Part shown: positions 44,058 to 52,017 of the stretch, piece by piece
Position numbering within the stretch: the stretch's first letter is position 1
Layout of the letters: each line of letters begins with the position of its first letter
Source of the DNA: Luteirhabdus salina
GTDB lineage: Bacteria; Bacteroidota; Bacteroidia; Flavobacteriales; Flavobacteriaceae
Direction of reading: 5' to 3'
DNA: 64,000 bases
NCBI GenBank assembly: GCA_025384855.1
Contig: JALAHT010000005.1
Span: 186,001-250,000, forward strand
The notes under the pieces: generated by a model
Databases searched by the model: none
Told to the model about the DNA's origin: nothing
Seen by the model: only the letters and a program-made list of their open reading frames with translations
Made by a program: the position numbers and the translations under genes

Positions 44058-45271
44058 TATTTTGATTCTTTTTTAAGCAATGCCATATAGAATCCGTCGA
44101 AGCCAGATTCACTTGGCAATACAATTTTTTGTTTTTTAAGTTGAAATGTTTTTCCGCTTTCATCCTCCAAGAAGGCAGCTACTTGTTTCTGGTTTTCCGA
44201 AGGAAGAATGGAGCAGGTAGCATACACCAATTGTCCACCCGGTTTCACCATACGTGAATAGGAGCGAAGTAATTCCTGTTGTGTCTTTTTGATCTCCTCC
44301 AAAAATTCCGGCTGCAGTTTCCATTTTGCATCCGGGTTTCTTCGCAATACGCCCAAGCCGGTACAAGGCGCATCGATTAATACCTTATCGGCTTTTTCAA
44401 TAAGCTTCTTGATGACCTTCGTGGTATCGATTTCCCGGGTTTCAATATTGTGGGCACCATTTCGCTTGGCACGGCGTTTTAGTTCTTTTAATTTATTTCC
44501 GTAGATATCCAAAGCGATAATCTGCCCCTTATTCTCCATCAAGGCTGCCATGTGAAGGCTTTTTCCTCCGGCTCCAGCACAAGCGTCCACTACGCGATCG
44601 CCTGGTTCTGGTGCCAGTAAGGCACCAACCAATTGAGAGGAAGCATCCTGTACCTCGAACCAACCTTTCTGAAAGGCTTCTGTAGTGAAGACGTTGGCAC
44701 GTTCCTTCAAACGAAGTGCATGCGGATAACCGTCGATAGCTTCGGTAACAATGTCTTCGTCGAAAAGACTATTTTTTACTTGTTGAACCGTTGCTCTTAA
44801 GGTGTTAACGCGAAGAATAACATCGGCGAGTTCGTTCAGGGCACCAATTTCGGTTTCCCATTGGTTGCCTAATTCTGATTGTCCTAGAACATCAAGCCAG
44901 TCGGGAATAGATTCGCGGTATTTCCGGATTTTACTTAGTTCGTCGAAACGACCTTTAATACGTCGCGCCGGTGTGTGCTCGAATTGAGGCCAATCGGGAA
45001 TTTGAATGCCACGAAGCGTAGCCCAAACGGCAAAAAGACGAAATAAATCTTTGCGTTGGAAGGGCTGTTTTACTTCGGCAATTTCAGCATAAAGTCGCTT
45101 CCACCGAACGATATCATAGGTCGTTTCGGCAATAAAGCTTCTGTCGCGGGAGCCCCAGCGTTTATCACGCTTTAAAGTATTCTTTAAGACCTTGTCTGCT
45201 TGCTTATTTTCATTGAAAATAAGGTCGAGTGAATCGACCGTAGCAAACACTAAATTTCTGTGCAGGCGCAT
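44057..45271 (-). CDS. RsmB/NOP family RNA cytosine methyltransferase
   Basis: A 404-residue SAM-dependent enzyme that methylates cytosine C5 in RNA, most likely in 16S rRNA. I chose the ATG whose complement ends at 45271 over a TTG three codons upstream. An N-terminal NusB-like/FMU region (about 1-170) precedes the Rossmann domain: SAM motif VVDACAGAGGKSLHMAALM, DIYGNKLKELKRRAKRNGA, catalytic-cysteine motif IDAPCTGLGVLRRNPD and second cysteine VYATCSILPSENQ. The last 30 residues give the usual FDGFYMALLKK end. Confidence 0.92.
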   Translation of the reverse strand: MRLHRNLVFATVDSLDLIFNENKQADKVLKNTLKRDKRWGSRDRSFIAETTYDIVRWKRLYAEIAEVKQPFQRKDLFRLFAVWATLRGIQIPDWPQFEHTPARRIKGRFDELSKIRKYRESIPDWLDVLGQSELGNQWETEIGALNELADVILRVNTLRATVQQVKNSLFDEDIVTEAIDGYPHALRLKERANVFTTEAFQKGWFEVQDASSQLVGALLAPEPGDRVVDACAGAGGKSLHMAALMENKGQIIALDIYGNKLKELKRRAKRNGAHNIETREIDTTKVIKKLIEKADKVLIDAPCTGLGVLRRNPDAKWKLQPEFLEEIKKTQQELLRSYSRMVKPGGQLVYATCSILPSENQKQVAAFLEDESGKTFQLKKQKIVLPSESGFDGFYMALLKKESK

Positions 45272-45317
45272 AGGTTTCAATTGGAGTGCAAAAGTACCAT
45301 AATAAAAGCGTTTTGGT

Positions 45318-45325
45318 TACATTTG
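45318..45325 (+). promoter_or_regulatory. -7 element of the BNR lipoprotein gene
   Basis: TACATTTG, 17 bp before the ATG at 45343. No clear -33 partner is seen. Its position rules out the longer reading that starts at 45286. Confidence 0.5.
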
Positions 45326-45342
45326 GCTCAAAATTTTCCGCT

Positions 45343-46395
45343 ATGCGAAGCATTCTTATAATACTATTCCTATTATTGCTAATCTCCTGTGAAAAAGAGC
45401 AAAATGAATTCACTTCTGTTCAGATCGATCGGATCTTTACCGATAGTTTGAGCATACGTGCGATTCATCCTGTAGACGAGAACCAAGTGTGGTTTGCCGC
45501 CAATAATGGAAAAGTTGGTTTGGTCTCTAAGGAAGCCCCAAAATTAGCTACGATTCAATATGAAGATACCTTACTTCACTTTAGAAGTATTACCTCTACC
45601 AAGGAATCGGTGTTTGTATTAAGTGTTGCGAATCCGGCGGTTTTGTATAAAATCGATTTTGATGGAGAAAAGGCTACGAACATGCATGAAGTTTATACGG
45701 AGAAAGGGGAGAAGGTGTTTTATGATGCCATGGCTTTTTGGAATGAAGAAGAAGGTATTGCAATGGGCGATCCAACAGCTGATTGTTTAAGCATACTTAT
45801 TACGAGAGATGGTGGTAATACATGGGAAAAATTAAGTTGTGACGTCCTACCGAAGACAGTTTCAGGGGAAGCGGCATTTGCGGCTAGCAATTCGAATATC
45901 GCCATTTATGGGGATCATGCGTGGGTCGTTTCTGGTGGAAAAAAGGCTAGGGTGTTCCACAGTGCCGATAAGGGTGAGACTTGGGAAGTATACGATACTC
46001 CAATGCTTCAGGGAAAAGCCATGACCGGAATTTATAGCGTCGACTTCTACAATGATAAGGTTGGGGCTATTATTGGCGGTAATTGGGAAGACAAGGATTT
46101 TAATGAAGGCAATAAGGCTATAACGACCGATGGAGGTAAAACCTGGAATTTAATAAGTAATGGCAAAGGCCCTGGCTACCGTTCTTCCATCCGGTTTGTG
46201 CCGGGCACAAAGGGGCAAGGATTGGTAGCTGTTGGTTCTCCTGGTATATCCTACAGTCCCGATCAAGGGGAAAGTTGGGTAGAACTTTCATCGGCTGGAT
46301 TCTATGCGATTGAATTTCTGAACGATTCCCTAGCGTATGCAAGCGGCCGCAATAAAATTGCCAAACTAACCTTTAAAAAAGAGAAAAGGGAATAG
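45343..46395 (+). CDS. BNR/YCF48-type beta-propeller lipoprotein
   Basis: A 350-residue lipoprotein started at the ATG at 45343 with signal MRSILIILFLLLLISC and lipobox cysteine at 16. The mature part is a beta-propeller with Asp-box/BNR repeats: SAVHPVDENQVWF-like blades, ITRDGGNTWEKL, SADKGETWEVYD, TTDGGKTWNLI and SPDQGESWVEL. In Flavobacteria this type is usually called an oxidoreductase or YCF48-like photosystem II assembly factor-like protein, but no catalytic residues are known and the organism is not phototrophic on this evidence. Probable periplasmic or outer-membrane scaffold or assembly factor. Confidence 0.8.
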   Translation: MRSILIILFLLLLISCEKEQNEFTSVQIDRIFTDSLSIRAIHPVDENQVWFAANNGKVGLVSKEAPKLATIQYEDTLLHFRSITSTKESVFVLSVANPAVLYKIDFDGEKATNMHEVYTEKGEKVFYDAMAFWNEEEGIAMGDPTADCLSILITRDGGNTWEKLSCDVLPKTVSGEAAFAASNSNIAIYGDHAWVVSGGKKARVFHSADKGETWEVYDTPMLQGKAMTGIYSVDFYNDKVGAIIGGNWEDKDFNEGNKAITTDGGKTWNLISNGKGPGYRSSIRFVPGTKGQGLVAVGSPGISYSPDQGESWVELSSAGFYAIEFLNDSLAYASGRNKIAKLTFKKEKRE

Positions 46396-46449
46396 CAGAC
46401 ACCATTCCCATTTTTCCAACCAATTAATAATCAACACTATTAAAAATTA

Positions 46450-46884
46450 TCATTTTTTATCCTTTCGATCTCTGTAACGCTTCAATAGCATCCTTTTGAA
46501 ATCTTCTTCTGCTTTACGCAACTTCAGAATTTTCTGAGGAGCGATCACTCCACGTAAATCCTTTATGAGTTTTTGACGTAATTCTAACTTCTGGCGCTGA
46601 TATTTTAAGGCGTCTTCAATATACCTATTGGCTTCAGCATCGGAGAGGTTTTGAGCCTTATCTTTCATATCGCCATAAGCTTCCTTCATCGATTTACGTA
46701 AGTTCCAGTCGTTTTTATCATATTCATGGTAGATAGGCCAGAATTTTTCAGCTTCGGCTGTACTAAGCTCAAGTTCGCTGGTAATATGAGCTGTTTTCAG
46801 TGCCTTTATTTTTTCATGTTTAGAATCTTGGGCATAGCCTAGGACTCCCACGAAAAAGGCGATAAGAATTGCTAATTTTTTCAT
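46450..46884 (-). CDS. Periplasmic Spy/CpxP-like protein of the ECF sigma operon
   Basis: A 144-residue exported protein with a signal peptide (MKKLAILIAFFVGVLGYA) and a long alpha-helical, highly charged mature part (LSTAEAEKFWPIYHEYDKNDWNLRKSMKE, ALKYQRQKLELRQKLIKDLRGVIAPQKILKLRKAEEDFKR-like). Helical hairpin proteins of this shape resemble Spy/CpxP periplasmic chaperones; in Flavobacteria they are commonly found downstream of ECF sigma factor genes. It is the third gene of the sigma factor operon, 16 bp after the membrane protein gene, and may act as stress sensor or chaperone. Confidence 0.78.
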   Translation of the reverse strand: MKKLAILIAFFVGVLGYAQDSKHEKIKALKTAHITSELELSTAEAEKFWPIYHEYDKNDWNLRKSMKEAYGDMKDKAQNLSDAEANRYIEDALKYQRQKLELRQKLIKDLRGVIAPQKILKLRKAEEDFKRMLLKRYRDRKDKK

Positions 46885-46900
46885 TTTTTCAAAAGTTTAA

Positions 46901-47380
46901 TTATTCGAGGCTTAAATCTATTTCCTCTACATGCATAAGTAAATATTGCTGTACTTGGTCGGCTGGTAGGCTGGTTTCACTGAACGTGGTTGAAATTTCG
47001 GCTTCGGTAAGTTCGGTGGCAATTTCTGATATGTCGTAATCGATTAGTTCTTCTTCAAGATAGGATTCTATACTCGCTAACGGAACAGTATCCAAACTTG
47101 TACCATCCTCAGATGAGTGCAACCAAAAAACCAGGGCAATAACGGCAGCGGCGGAGGCTACGGTACTCCATACTGCAAAGTTGGAAAGTCTTCGAACCTT
47201 GGGAGGTTTAGAGGGCACCTTTATACGATCTTCAAGCGAATCGAAATAGCCGACGGGAACCTCGAAACCATGAGCGGTCGGTAGCGCTGACTCGGTCAGC
47301 CTTTCCTGTAATCGTTCATCAAAGGATTCAAAATAATCCTTTGGAACTGAAAAGCCGTGAGTATGTTTTTTAGGTTTCAT
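46901..47380 (-). CDS. Probable anti-sigma factor-like membrane protein
   Basis: A 159-residue protein with one membrane helix (FAVWSTVASAAAVIALVFWLH, about 87-107). The cytoplasmic N-terminal part repeats a short motif twice (GFSVPKDYFESFDERLQERL and GFEVPVGYFDSLEDRI). The C-terminal part is very acidic. The position directly between an ECF sigma gene and a Spy-like gene, with 14-16 bp gaps, suggests it holds the sigma factor at the membrane. It lacks a recognisable zinc-binding anti-sigma motif, so the function is inferred from layout and topology only. Confidence 0.7.
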   Translation of the reverse strand: MKPKKHTHGFSVPKDYFESFDERLQERLTESALPTAHGFEVPVGYFDSLEDRIKVPSKPPKVRRLSNFAVWSTVASAAAVIALVFWLHSSEDGTSLDTVPLASIESYLEEELIDYDISEIATELTEAEISTTFSETSLPADQVQQYLLMHVEEIDLSLE

Positions 47381-47394
47381 CTGTTACTTTGACT

Positions 47395-47955
47395 TCAATT
47401 TTTTAAAAAGGTTTCATGCTCCTTAATAAATGCCGTAACTTTTTTTACCGCAATATGATAGCTGCTTTTAAGTCCGCCCACCGAGGTGTCCAGAATTTCG
47501 GAAAGTTCTTCATAGGTATGGTCCCCAAAATACTTCATGTTGAACACCAATTGCTGCTTTTCTGGTAACTGCGCTATCGCTTTCTGAAGCTGTACTTGAA
47601 TCGCCTCACCTTCAAAATAGGGATCGGTGGTTAGGCCTTCAATGAGTTTTTCTTTCAATTCCTCTGAAGTGATATGATTCCGCTTTGCCTTTCTTTTAAG
47701 GAAGGTAAGCGCCTCGTTCGTAGCAATGCGATACATCCAGGTATACAATGCGCTATTTCCCTGAAATGAATCGATATTTCGGTATACCTTCACAAATGTA
47801 TTCTGCAGCACATCATCGGCATCATCATGGTTTAGGACCATCTTCCGAATATGCCAATACAAGCGCTCCTTATAGGTATTGACAAGCTCCCGGAAGGCGG
47901 CATCGCTATCCGATCCATTTTGCAACCTAACCACTAAAGCCTGTTCTTTCTCCAT
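47395..47955 (-). CDS. ECF-type RNA polymerase sigma factor
   Basis: A 186-residue sigma-70 family factor. Region 2 (about 20-90) has WHIRKMVLNHDDADDVLQNTFVKVYRNIDSFQGNSALYTWMYRIATNEALTFL-type sequence, with the DDVLQNTF core; region 4 (about 125-180) has LPEKQQLVFNMKYFGDHTYEELSEILDTSVGGLKSSYHIAVKK. Region 1 and 3 are absent, as expected for an ECF factor. It heads a three-gene operon with a membrane protein and an exported helical protein, which points to an envelope-stress or surface-signalling role. Confidence 0.93.
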   Translation of the reverse strand: MEKEQALVVRLQNGSDSDAAFRELVNTYKERLYWHIRKMVLNHDDADDVLQNTFVKVYRNIDSFQGNSALYTWMYRIATNEALTFLKRKAKRNHITSEELKEKLIEGLTTDPYFEGEAIQVQLQKAIAQLPEKQQLVFNMKYFGDHTYEELSEILDTSVGGLKSSYHIAVKKVTAFIKEHETFLKN

Positions 47956-48023
47956 TGTGGCATTTGTATTTTGACTACTCTTTTGGCGTAAGGTTTAATT
48001 TAAATCAATAAGGCGACAACTTA

Positions 48024-48056
48024 AACGATGAAATGTTAAAAACATCGATGAAATAC
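48024..48056 (+). promoter_or_regulatory. Direct repeat of CGATGAAAT boxes upstream of small RNA 1
   Basis: CGATGAAATGT (48026-48036) and CGATGAAATAC (48046-48056) are spaced exactly 20 bp apart, two helical turns, ending about 30 bp before the -7 element at 48088. The second copy lies in AAACATCGATGAAATACA, which recurs at 48261-48279. Confidence 0.55.
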
Positions 48057-48087
48057 AAATTTTATTTTTTTGTAGGAAAATATTTAC

Positions 48088-48095
48088 TAAATTTG
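48088..48095 (+). promoter_or_regulatory. -7 element of small RNA 1
   Basis: TAAATTTG matches TAnnTTTG. The nearest TTTG upstream (48069-48072) leaves only 15 bp, shorter than usual, so the promoter may depend on an activator bound at the repeats upstream. Confidence 0.5.
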
Positions 48096-48101
48096 ACCTC
48101 A

Positions 48102-48200
48102 TACTTCTTATGTATAGTTTCTGTTATCAAACCTAACTTTAGATTGGAATGGAAACAATTTTGAAACGGGTCGAAGCGGGGGCTGACCCGTTTTTTTTAT
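48102..48200 (+). ncRNA. Candidate small RNA 1 (about 95 nt)
   Basis: No open reading frame of any quality lies here. The stretch runs from a -7 element (48088-48095) to a strong plus-strand terminator: AAACGGGTC (48164-48172) and GACCCGTTT (48185-48193), loop GAAGCGGGGGCT, then eight T. Neighbouring protein genes are both on the minus strand, so the plus-strand terminator has nothing else to serve. The 60 nt before the hairpin are A/U-rich and largely single-stranded. The terminator loop contains GGGGCU, the exact complement of the terminator loop of small RNA 2. The 5' end is an estimate. Confidence 0.6.
48164..48199 (+). terminator. Terminator of small RNA 1
   Basis: Nine-base-pair stem with a 12-nt loop and a T8 tract on the plus strand. 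On the minus strand the tail is mixed, so the element is directional. Confidence 0.85.
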
Positions 48201-48260
48201 GATGTTGACATTCAGTTGTTTAGTTTATTTAAGAAAGAAAAATACTACAACTAATATTTT

Positions 48261-48300
48261 AAAACATCGATGAAATACACATAAAACTAGATAAAATGCA
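48261..48300 (+). promoter_or_regulatory. Second copy of the GATGAAATACA box pair, upstream of small RNA 2
   Basis: AAAACATCGATGAAATACA (48261-48279) repeats 48041-48059 almost exactly. A degenerate second half GATAAAATGCA follows at 48290-48300, a 21-bp step. The pair ends just before the -33 element at 48307. Confidence 0.55.
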
Positions 48301-48306
48301 TAAAAA

Positions 48307-48338
48307 TTTGGCTAGTTTGAAAAAAGCATTTATATTTG
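48307..48338 (+). promoter_or_regulatory. Promoter of small RNA 2
   Basis: TTTG (48307-48310), a 20-bp spacer, TATATTTG (48331-48338): a full consensus Bacteroidota promoter in a gene-free region. Confidence 0.75.
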
Positions 48339-48344
48339 AATCAG

Positions 48345-48428
48345 AATAACCTATTTATGAAGCGCTATCGTGTGCCCCAAATACGATAGCAACAGTCTAA
48401 GAGCGGAGCCCCAACCGCTCTTTTTCTT
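48345..48428 (+). ncRNA. Candidate small RNA 2 (about 85 nt, two hairpins)
   Basis: It follows a consensus promoter and ends in a plus-strand terminator, with no open reading frame. Hairpin 1: GCTATCGT (48364-48371) and ACGATAGC (48383-48390) around GUGCCCCAAAU. Hairpin 2, the terminator: AAGAGCGG (48399-48406) and CCGCTCTT (48415-48422) around AGCCCCAA, then a T-rich tail. Both loops expose a C-rich GCCCCAA word, typical of an RNA that binds G-rich targets such as the GGGGCU loop of small RNA 1. The tail ends at the stop codon of the convergent exporter gene. The 5' end is estimated from the promoter. Confidence 0.7.
48399..48428 (+). terminator. Terminator of small RNA 2
   Basis: Eight-base-pair GC-rich stem, 8-nt loop, then TTTCTTTT on the plus strand. 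The minus strand lacks a T tract after the hairpin, so it is not a terminator for the exporter gene. Confidence 0.85.
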
Positions 48429-48429
48429 T

Positions 48430-50256
48430 TTATCCCAATGACTGCATCTCCACCAATCCTTTGTATACCCCGCCTTTAGCTAGAAGTTCATGGTGCTTCC
48501 CTTGTTCTACGATTTGTCCTTTTGAAAGTACAATTATTTGATCGGCATTTTGGATGGTACTCAATCTATGGGCAATTACAACCGAAGTACGATGTTTCAT
48601 CATGTTTTCCAATGCCTCCTGAACCAATCGTTCACTTTCTGTATCCAAAGCAGAAGTGGCTTCATCTAAAATCATAATGGGAGGATTTTTCAATACAGCG
48701 CGGGCAATGCTCAGACGTTGTTTTTGTCCACCACTTAGTTTATTTCCGCTATCACCAATATTGGTTTGCAATCCTTTTGGTAGGTCTTTCACGAATTCCC
48801 AGGCATTCGCAATTTTTAGTGCGTCGACTAATTCTTCTTCCGTAGCATTTTCCTTAGCAACCTTCAGATTACCTTCAACAGTATCATTAAAAAGTATAGA
48901 ATCCTGTGTTACAAGTCCCAATAGACCACGTAACGATTTTTGGCTAATTTTTCGAATATCAGTGCCGTCTATAGCGATTTCACCTTTATCGACATCATAA
49001 AAGCGCGTAATCAAATTCGCCACCGTGCTTTTTCCACTTCCACTTTGACCGACCAATGCAACGGTTTGTCCTTTAGGAACCGTTATCGAGAAATCCTTCA
49101 ATACATATTCATCTTCATACTTAAAGAAAATATTCTTAATTGCAATTTCACGTTTAAATTCGTTCTTTTCAATGGCATCGGGAGCATCCTTGATGGTGGA
49201 TGGCGTTTCCAGAATTTCAAGAACCCGTTCTGCAGCGGCATTTCCTTTCTTCACTCCATAACTGGCCTTGCTAATCGCTTTGGCAGGGGTAAGGATGTTG
49301 TAGGCAAGTCCCATATAGACTATAAATTCCTCAGGAGCTAACGTATTTTCAACCAACACCATGGAGCCACCATACCATAAGAGAATTGCAATGACCACAA
49401 TACCAAGGAATTCACTTGCCGGTGAGGCTAAATTCTGACGATTCTTTAGGGAGTTTGAATAGTGATAAAATCGACTGGTAGAATCCTCAAATTTTCTGTT
49501 GAAGATAGGCTCAGCGTTAAAACCCTTTATGATTTTTAGTCCGCCCAGCGTTTCCTCCAGCAATGATAAAAAGTGACCTTGCTCTTCCTGTACGCGTGTT
49601 GAACGCTTCTTTAGGCTTTTTCCAATTCGTGAAATAATAAGGCCCGAAACGGGGATGAAGATGAAGACGAAGATTGTCAGTTCGACGCTAATAGCCAGCA
49701 TGGCAATTATGGTGAACAATATCATTAATGGTTCACGAACAATCAGTTCCAAAATGGATAGAAAGCTATGTTGAATTTCTAGCACATCACTGGTAATTCG
49801 AGCAATGGTATCGCCTTTTCGTTTTTCTGAATAATGTGAAACGGGCAAGTCGACCGATTTCTTATACAGGTCATTTCGCAAATCTTTCAACACGCCATTC
49901 CTAAGATAGGTGATGAAGTACATGGCCAAATATCCAAAGAAATTCTTCAACAGAAAGGTAGCGATAACCAAGGAAATCATGATAAGAAGGGTGTTCAGCT
50001 CACCATTCGCCTCAATCTGTCGGTTGATGTAGTAATTCGAATATTTTTCGAAATAATCGCCCAATTCGGTGATACCACCATATTCTGGCAATTGGGTTAC
50101 CCGTTCCGAATTTCCGAACAATACCTTCAACATTGGCATTAACGATACAAATGCCAAGGTGCCGAAAAGCGCATAGAAGACGTTCGATATAATGTTTCCG
50201 TAGGCATATCCTTTATAGGGATTGGCATATCGGAGTATTTTTTTGAAGTATTTCAT
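48430..50256 (-). CDS. MsbA-like ABC exporter (fused permease-ATPase)
   Basis: A 608-residue half-transporter that works as a homodimer. The transmembrane domain with six helices covers about 20-330 and the ATPase about 355-605: Walker A VGQSGSGKST, Q-loop VTQDS, signature LSGGQKQR, Walker B IMILDEATSALD and H-loop VIAHRLST. The best match by family is lipid A/multidrug exporters of the MsbA type. It follows the phosphohexomutase gene with no intergenic base at all, so they are co-transcribed. The pairing with a sugar phosphomutase fits, but does not prove, a role in lipopolysaccharide export. Confidence 0.9.
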   Translation of the reverse strand: MKYFKKILRYANPYKGYAYGNIISNVFYALFGTLAFVSLMPMLKVLFGNSERVTQLPEYGGITELGDYFEKYSNYYINRQIEANGELNTLLIMISLVIATFLLKNFFGYLAMYFITYLRNGVLKDLRNDLYKKSVDLPVSHYSEKRKGDTIARITSDVLEIQHSFLSILELIVREPLMILFTIIAMLAISVELTIFVFIFIPVSGLIISRIGKSLKKRSTRVQEEQGHFLSLLEETLGGLKIIKGFNAEPIFNRKFEDSTSRFYHYSNSLKNRQNLASPASEFLGIVVIAILLWYGGSMVLVENTLAPEEFIVYMGLAYNILTPAKAISKASYGVKKGNAAAERVLEILETPSTIKDAPDAIEKNEFKREIAIKNIFFKYEDEYVLKDFSITVPKGQTVALVGQSGSGKSTVANLITRFYDVDKGEIAIDGTDIRKISQKSLRGLLGLVTQDSILFNDTVEGNLKVAKENATEEELVDALKIANAWEFVKDLPKGLQTNIGDSGNKLSGGQKQRLSIARAVLKNPPIMILDEATSALDTESERLVQEALENMMKHRTSVVIAHRLSTIQNADQIIVLSKGQIVEQGKHHELLAKGGVYKGLVEMQSLG

Positions 50257-51975
50257 TTAGCCTACGTTTAGATGCTTACGAATAGCGCTGAGTTTTTCTG
50301 CCAATATCTCGCTAGCCTCAGCACCGCCTCCCTTTGCATTTACGCTCATATAAAATTTTATCTTTGGCTCTGTTCCACTAGGTCGCGCCGCTACCTTACT
50401 ACCATCTTCAGTATAATAGATCAATACGTTCGATTTTGGAATATCGATTCTCTCGGTTTTGTTCGAATGAAAATCGACAGCTTCGCGTTTTTGAAAATCC
50501 TCGATTCGTATCACTTTACTACCAGCAATTTCGGTGAAAGGTTCGTCTCGAAGCTGTTTCATCATGGCTGCGATTTCCTCTGCACCTTTTTTGCCTTTTT
50601 TCACCAATGAGACCAATTCTTCTTGATAGGAACCGTATTCAGCATAAATTTCTTGAAGATACTCATACATGCTGCTCCCATCTTGCTTTTCTTGGGCAGC
50701 AATTTCACACGCGAGTAAGGTAGCCGTAACAGCGTCCTTATCTCGCACAAAATCACCTACCATATACCCAAAGCTTTCTTCACCACCACCAATAAATTCG
50801 AGTTCAGGAAAGTCTTTCACCATCTTGGCGATCCACTTAAAACCGGTAAGTCCTTCTTTATAGATAACGTTGAAGTCTTCAGCAATCTTGCGTACCATGG
50901 GAGTGGATACCACTGTAGAGGCCACAAATTGTTTTCCGTTTAATCGATTATCGGCTTTCCATTTCTTCAACAGAAAATGTGTCATGAGCACCATCACTTG
51001 ATTCCCATTAAGCAACACCATTTTATCGTTAGCATCGCGCACTGCAATTCCCAAGCGGTCGCAGTCGGGATCGGTTCCAATCACAATATCGGCATCGATG
51101 GTTTCTGCTTTTTCCAATGCCATTTTTAATGCTTCGGGTTCCTCTGGATTTGGCGATTTCACCGTGGGGAAGTCACCGTCTGGCTCTGATTGCTCTTCAA
51201 CAATTGCAACATTTGTATATTCAGCTTGTCTCAATACTCTAGGAATCATGGTAACCGATGTTCCATGAAGTGGGGTGAAGACAATTTCAAGGTTTTCACG
51301 GGCCGTTTGGGTAACGCCAAACGTACCATTTTTAACGGAGGCTTCAGCAAAGGCATCATCTACATCGGTATCGATATACGTCAGTAGTGATTTTTTTCCT
51401 TCAAACTGAATGTCTTGGTATTCTAACTTGTTTATTTCAGTGATAATTTCACCATCTTGGGGCGGTACTAATTGACCGCCATCTTTCCAGTATACTTTAT
51501 ACCCATTGTATTCAGGTGGATTATGGGAAGCGGTAAGGACAATACCACAATGGCACTCTAAATAACGCACTGCGAACGATAACTCGGGTGTTGGACGAAG
51601 ATCCGAAAACAAGAACACTTCAATTCCATTGGCGGTAAAGACATCGGCGACCACTTTAGCCAATTCCTTACTATTATGCCGACAGTCGTATGCTATCGCC
51701 ACTTTAAGGTCTTCTCCCTGAAATTGTTGTTTTAGATAGTTTGAAATTCCCTGAGTGTTTTTCCCCAAGGTATATTTATTGATACGATTATCGCCAACGC
51801 CCATTACGCCACGCATTCCACCAGTTCCAAAGGCTAAGTTTTTATAGAAACTATCTTCCAATCCCTCCGGATCGTGGGCGATCATTTCCTTAATAGTATG
51901 TTGGGTTTCGGTATCGAAGAAAGGCGTTAGCCATTCATTTACACGTTCCAATATTTCGGGTGCTACGTAAATCAT
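50257..51975 (-). CDS. Phosphohexomutase (phosphoglucomutase/phosphomannomutase family)
   Basis: A 572-residue alpha-D-phosphohexomutase, the long PgcA-type. The phosphoserine loop is LTASHNPPEYNGYKVYW (about 142-158), the metal-binding loop is IGTDPDCDRLGIAV (about 300), the sugar-binding loop is GGGEESFGYM, and the phosphate-binding loop near the C-terminus is RPSGTEPKIKFY. It interconverts hexose 1- and 6-phosphates for cell-envelope sugar synthesis. A -7 candidate TATTTTTG is on the minus strand at 51996-52003, in the 42-bp gap before this gene. The next gene, the ABC exporter, follows directly. Confidence 0.93.
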   Translation of the reverse strand: MIYVAPEILERVNEWLTPFFDTETQHTIKEMIAHDPEGLEDSFYKNLAFGTGGMRGVMGVGDNRINKYTLGKNTQGISNYLKQQFQGEDLKVAIAYDCRHNSKELAKVVADVFTANGIEVFLFSDLRPTPELSFAVRYLECHCGIVLTASHNPPEYNGYKVYWKDGGQLVPPQDGEIITEINKLEYQDIQFEGKKSLLTYIDTDVDDAFAEASVKNGTFGVTQTARENLEIVFTPLHGTSVTMIPRVLRQAEYTNVAIVEEQSEPDGDFPTVKSPNPEEPEALKMALEKAETIDADIVIGTDPDCDRLGIAVRDANDKMVLLNGNQVMVLMTHFLLKKWKADNRLNGKQFVASTVVSTPMVRKIAEDFNVIYKEGLTGFKWIAKMVKDFPELEFIGGGEESFGYMVGDFVRDKDAVTATLLACEIAAQEKQDGSSMYEYLQEIYAEYGSYQEELVSLVKKGKKGAEEIAAMMKQLRDEPFTEIAGSKVIRIEDFQKREAVDFHSNKTERIDIPKSNVLIYYTEDGSKVAARPSGTEPKIKFYMSVNAKGGGAEASEILAEKLSAIRKHLNVG

Positions 51976-52017
51976 AAGGTTGTCGTATTACAGCGCAAAA
52001 ATAAAGAAAGTAGCCCG

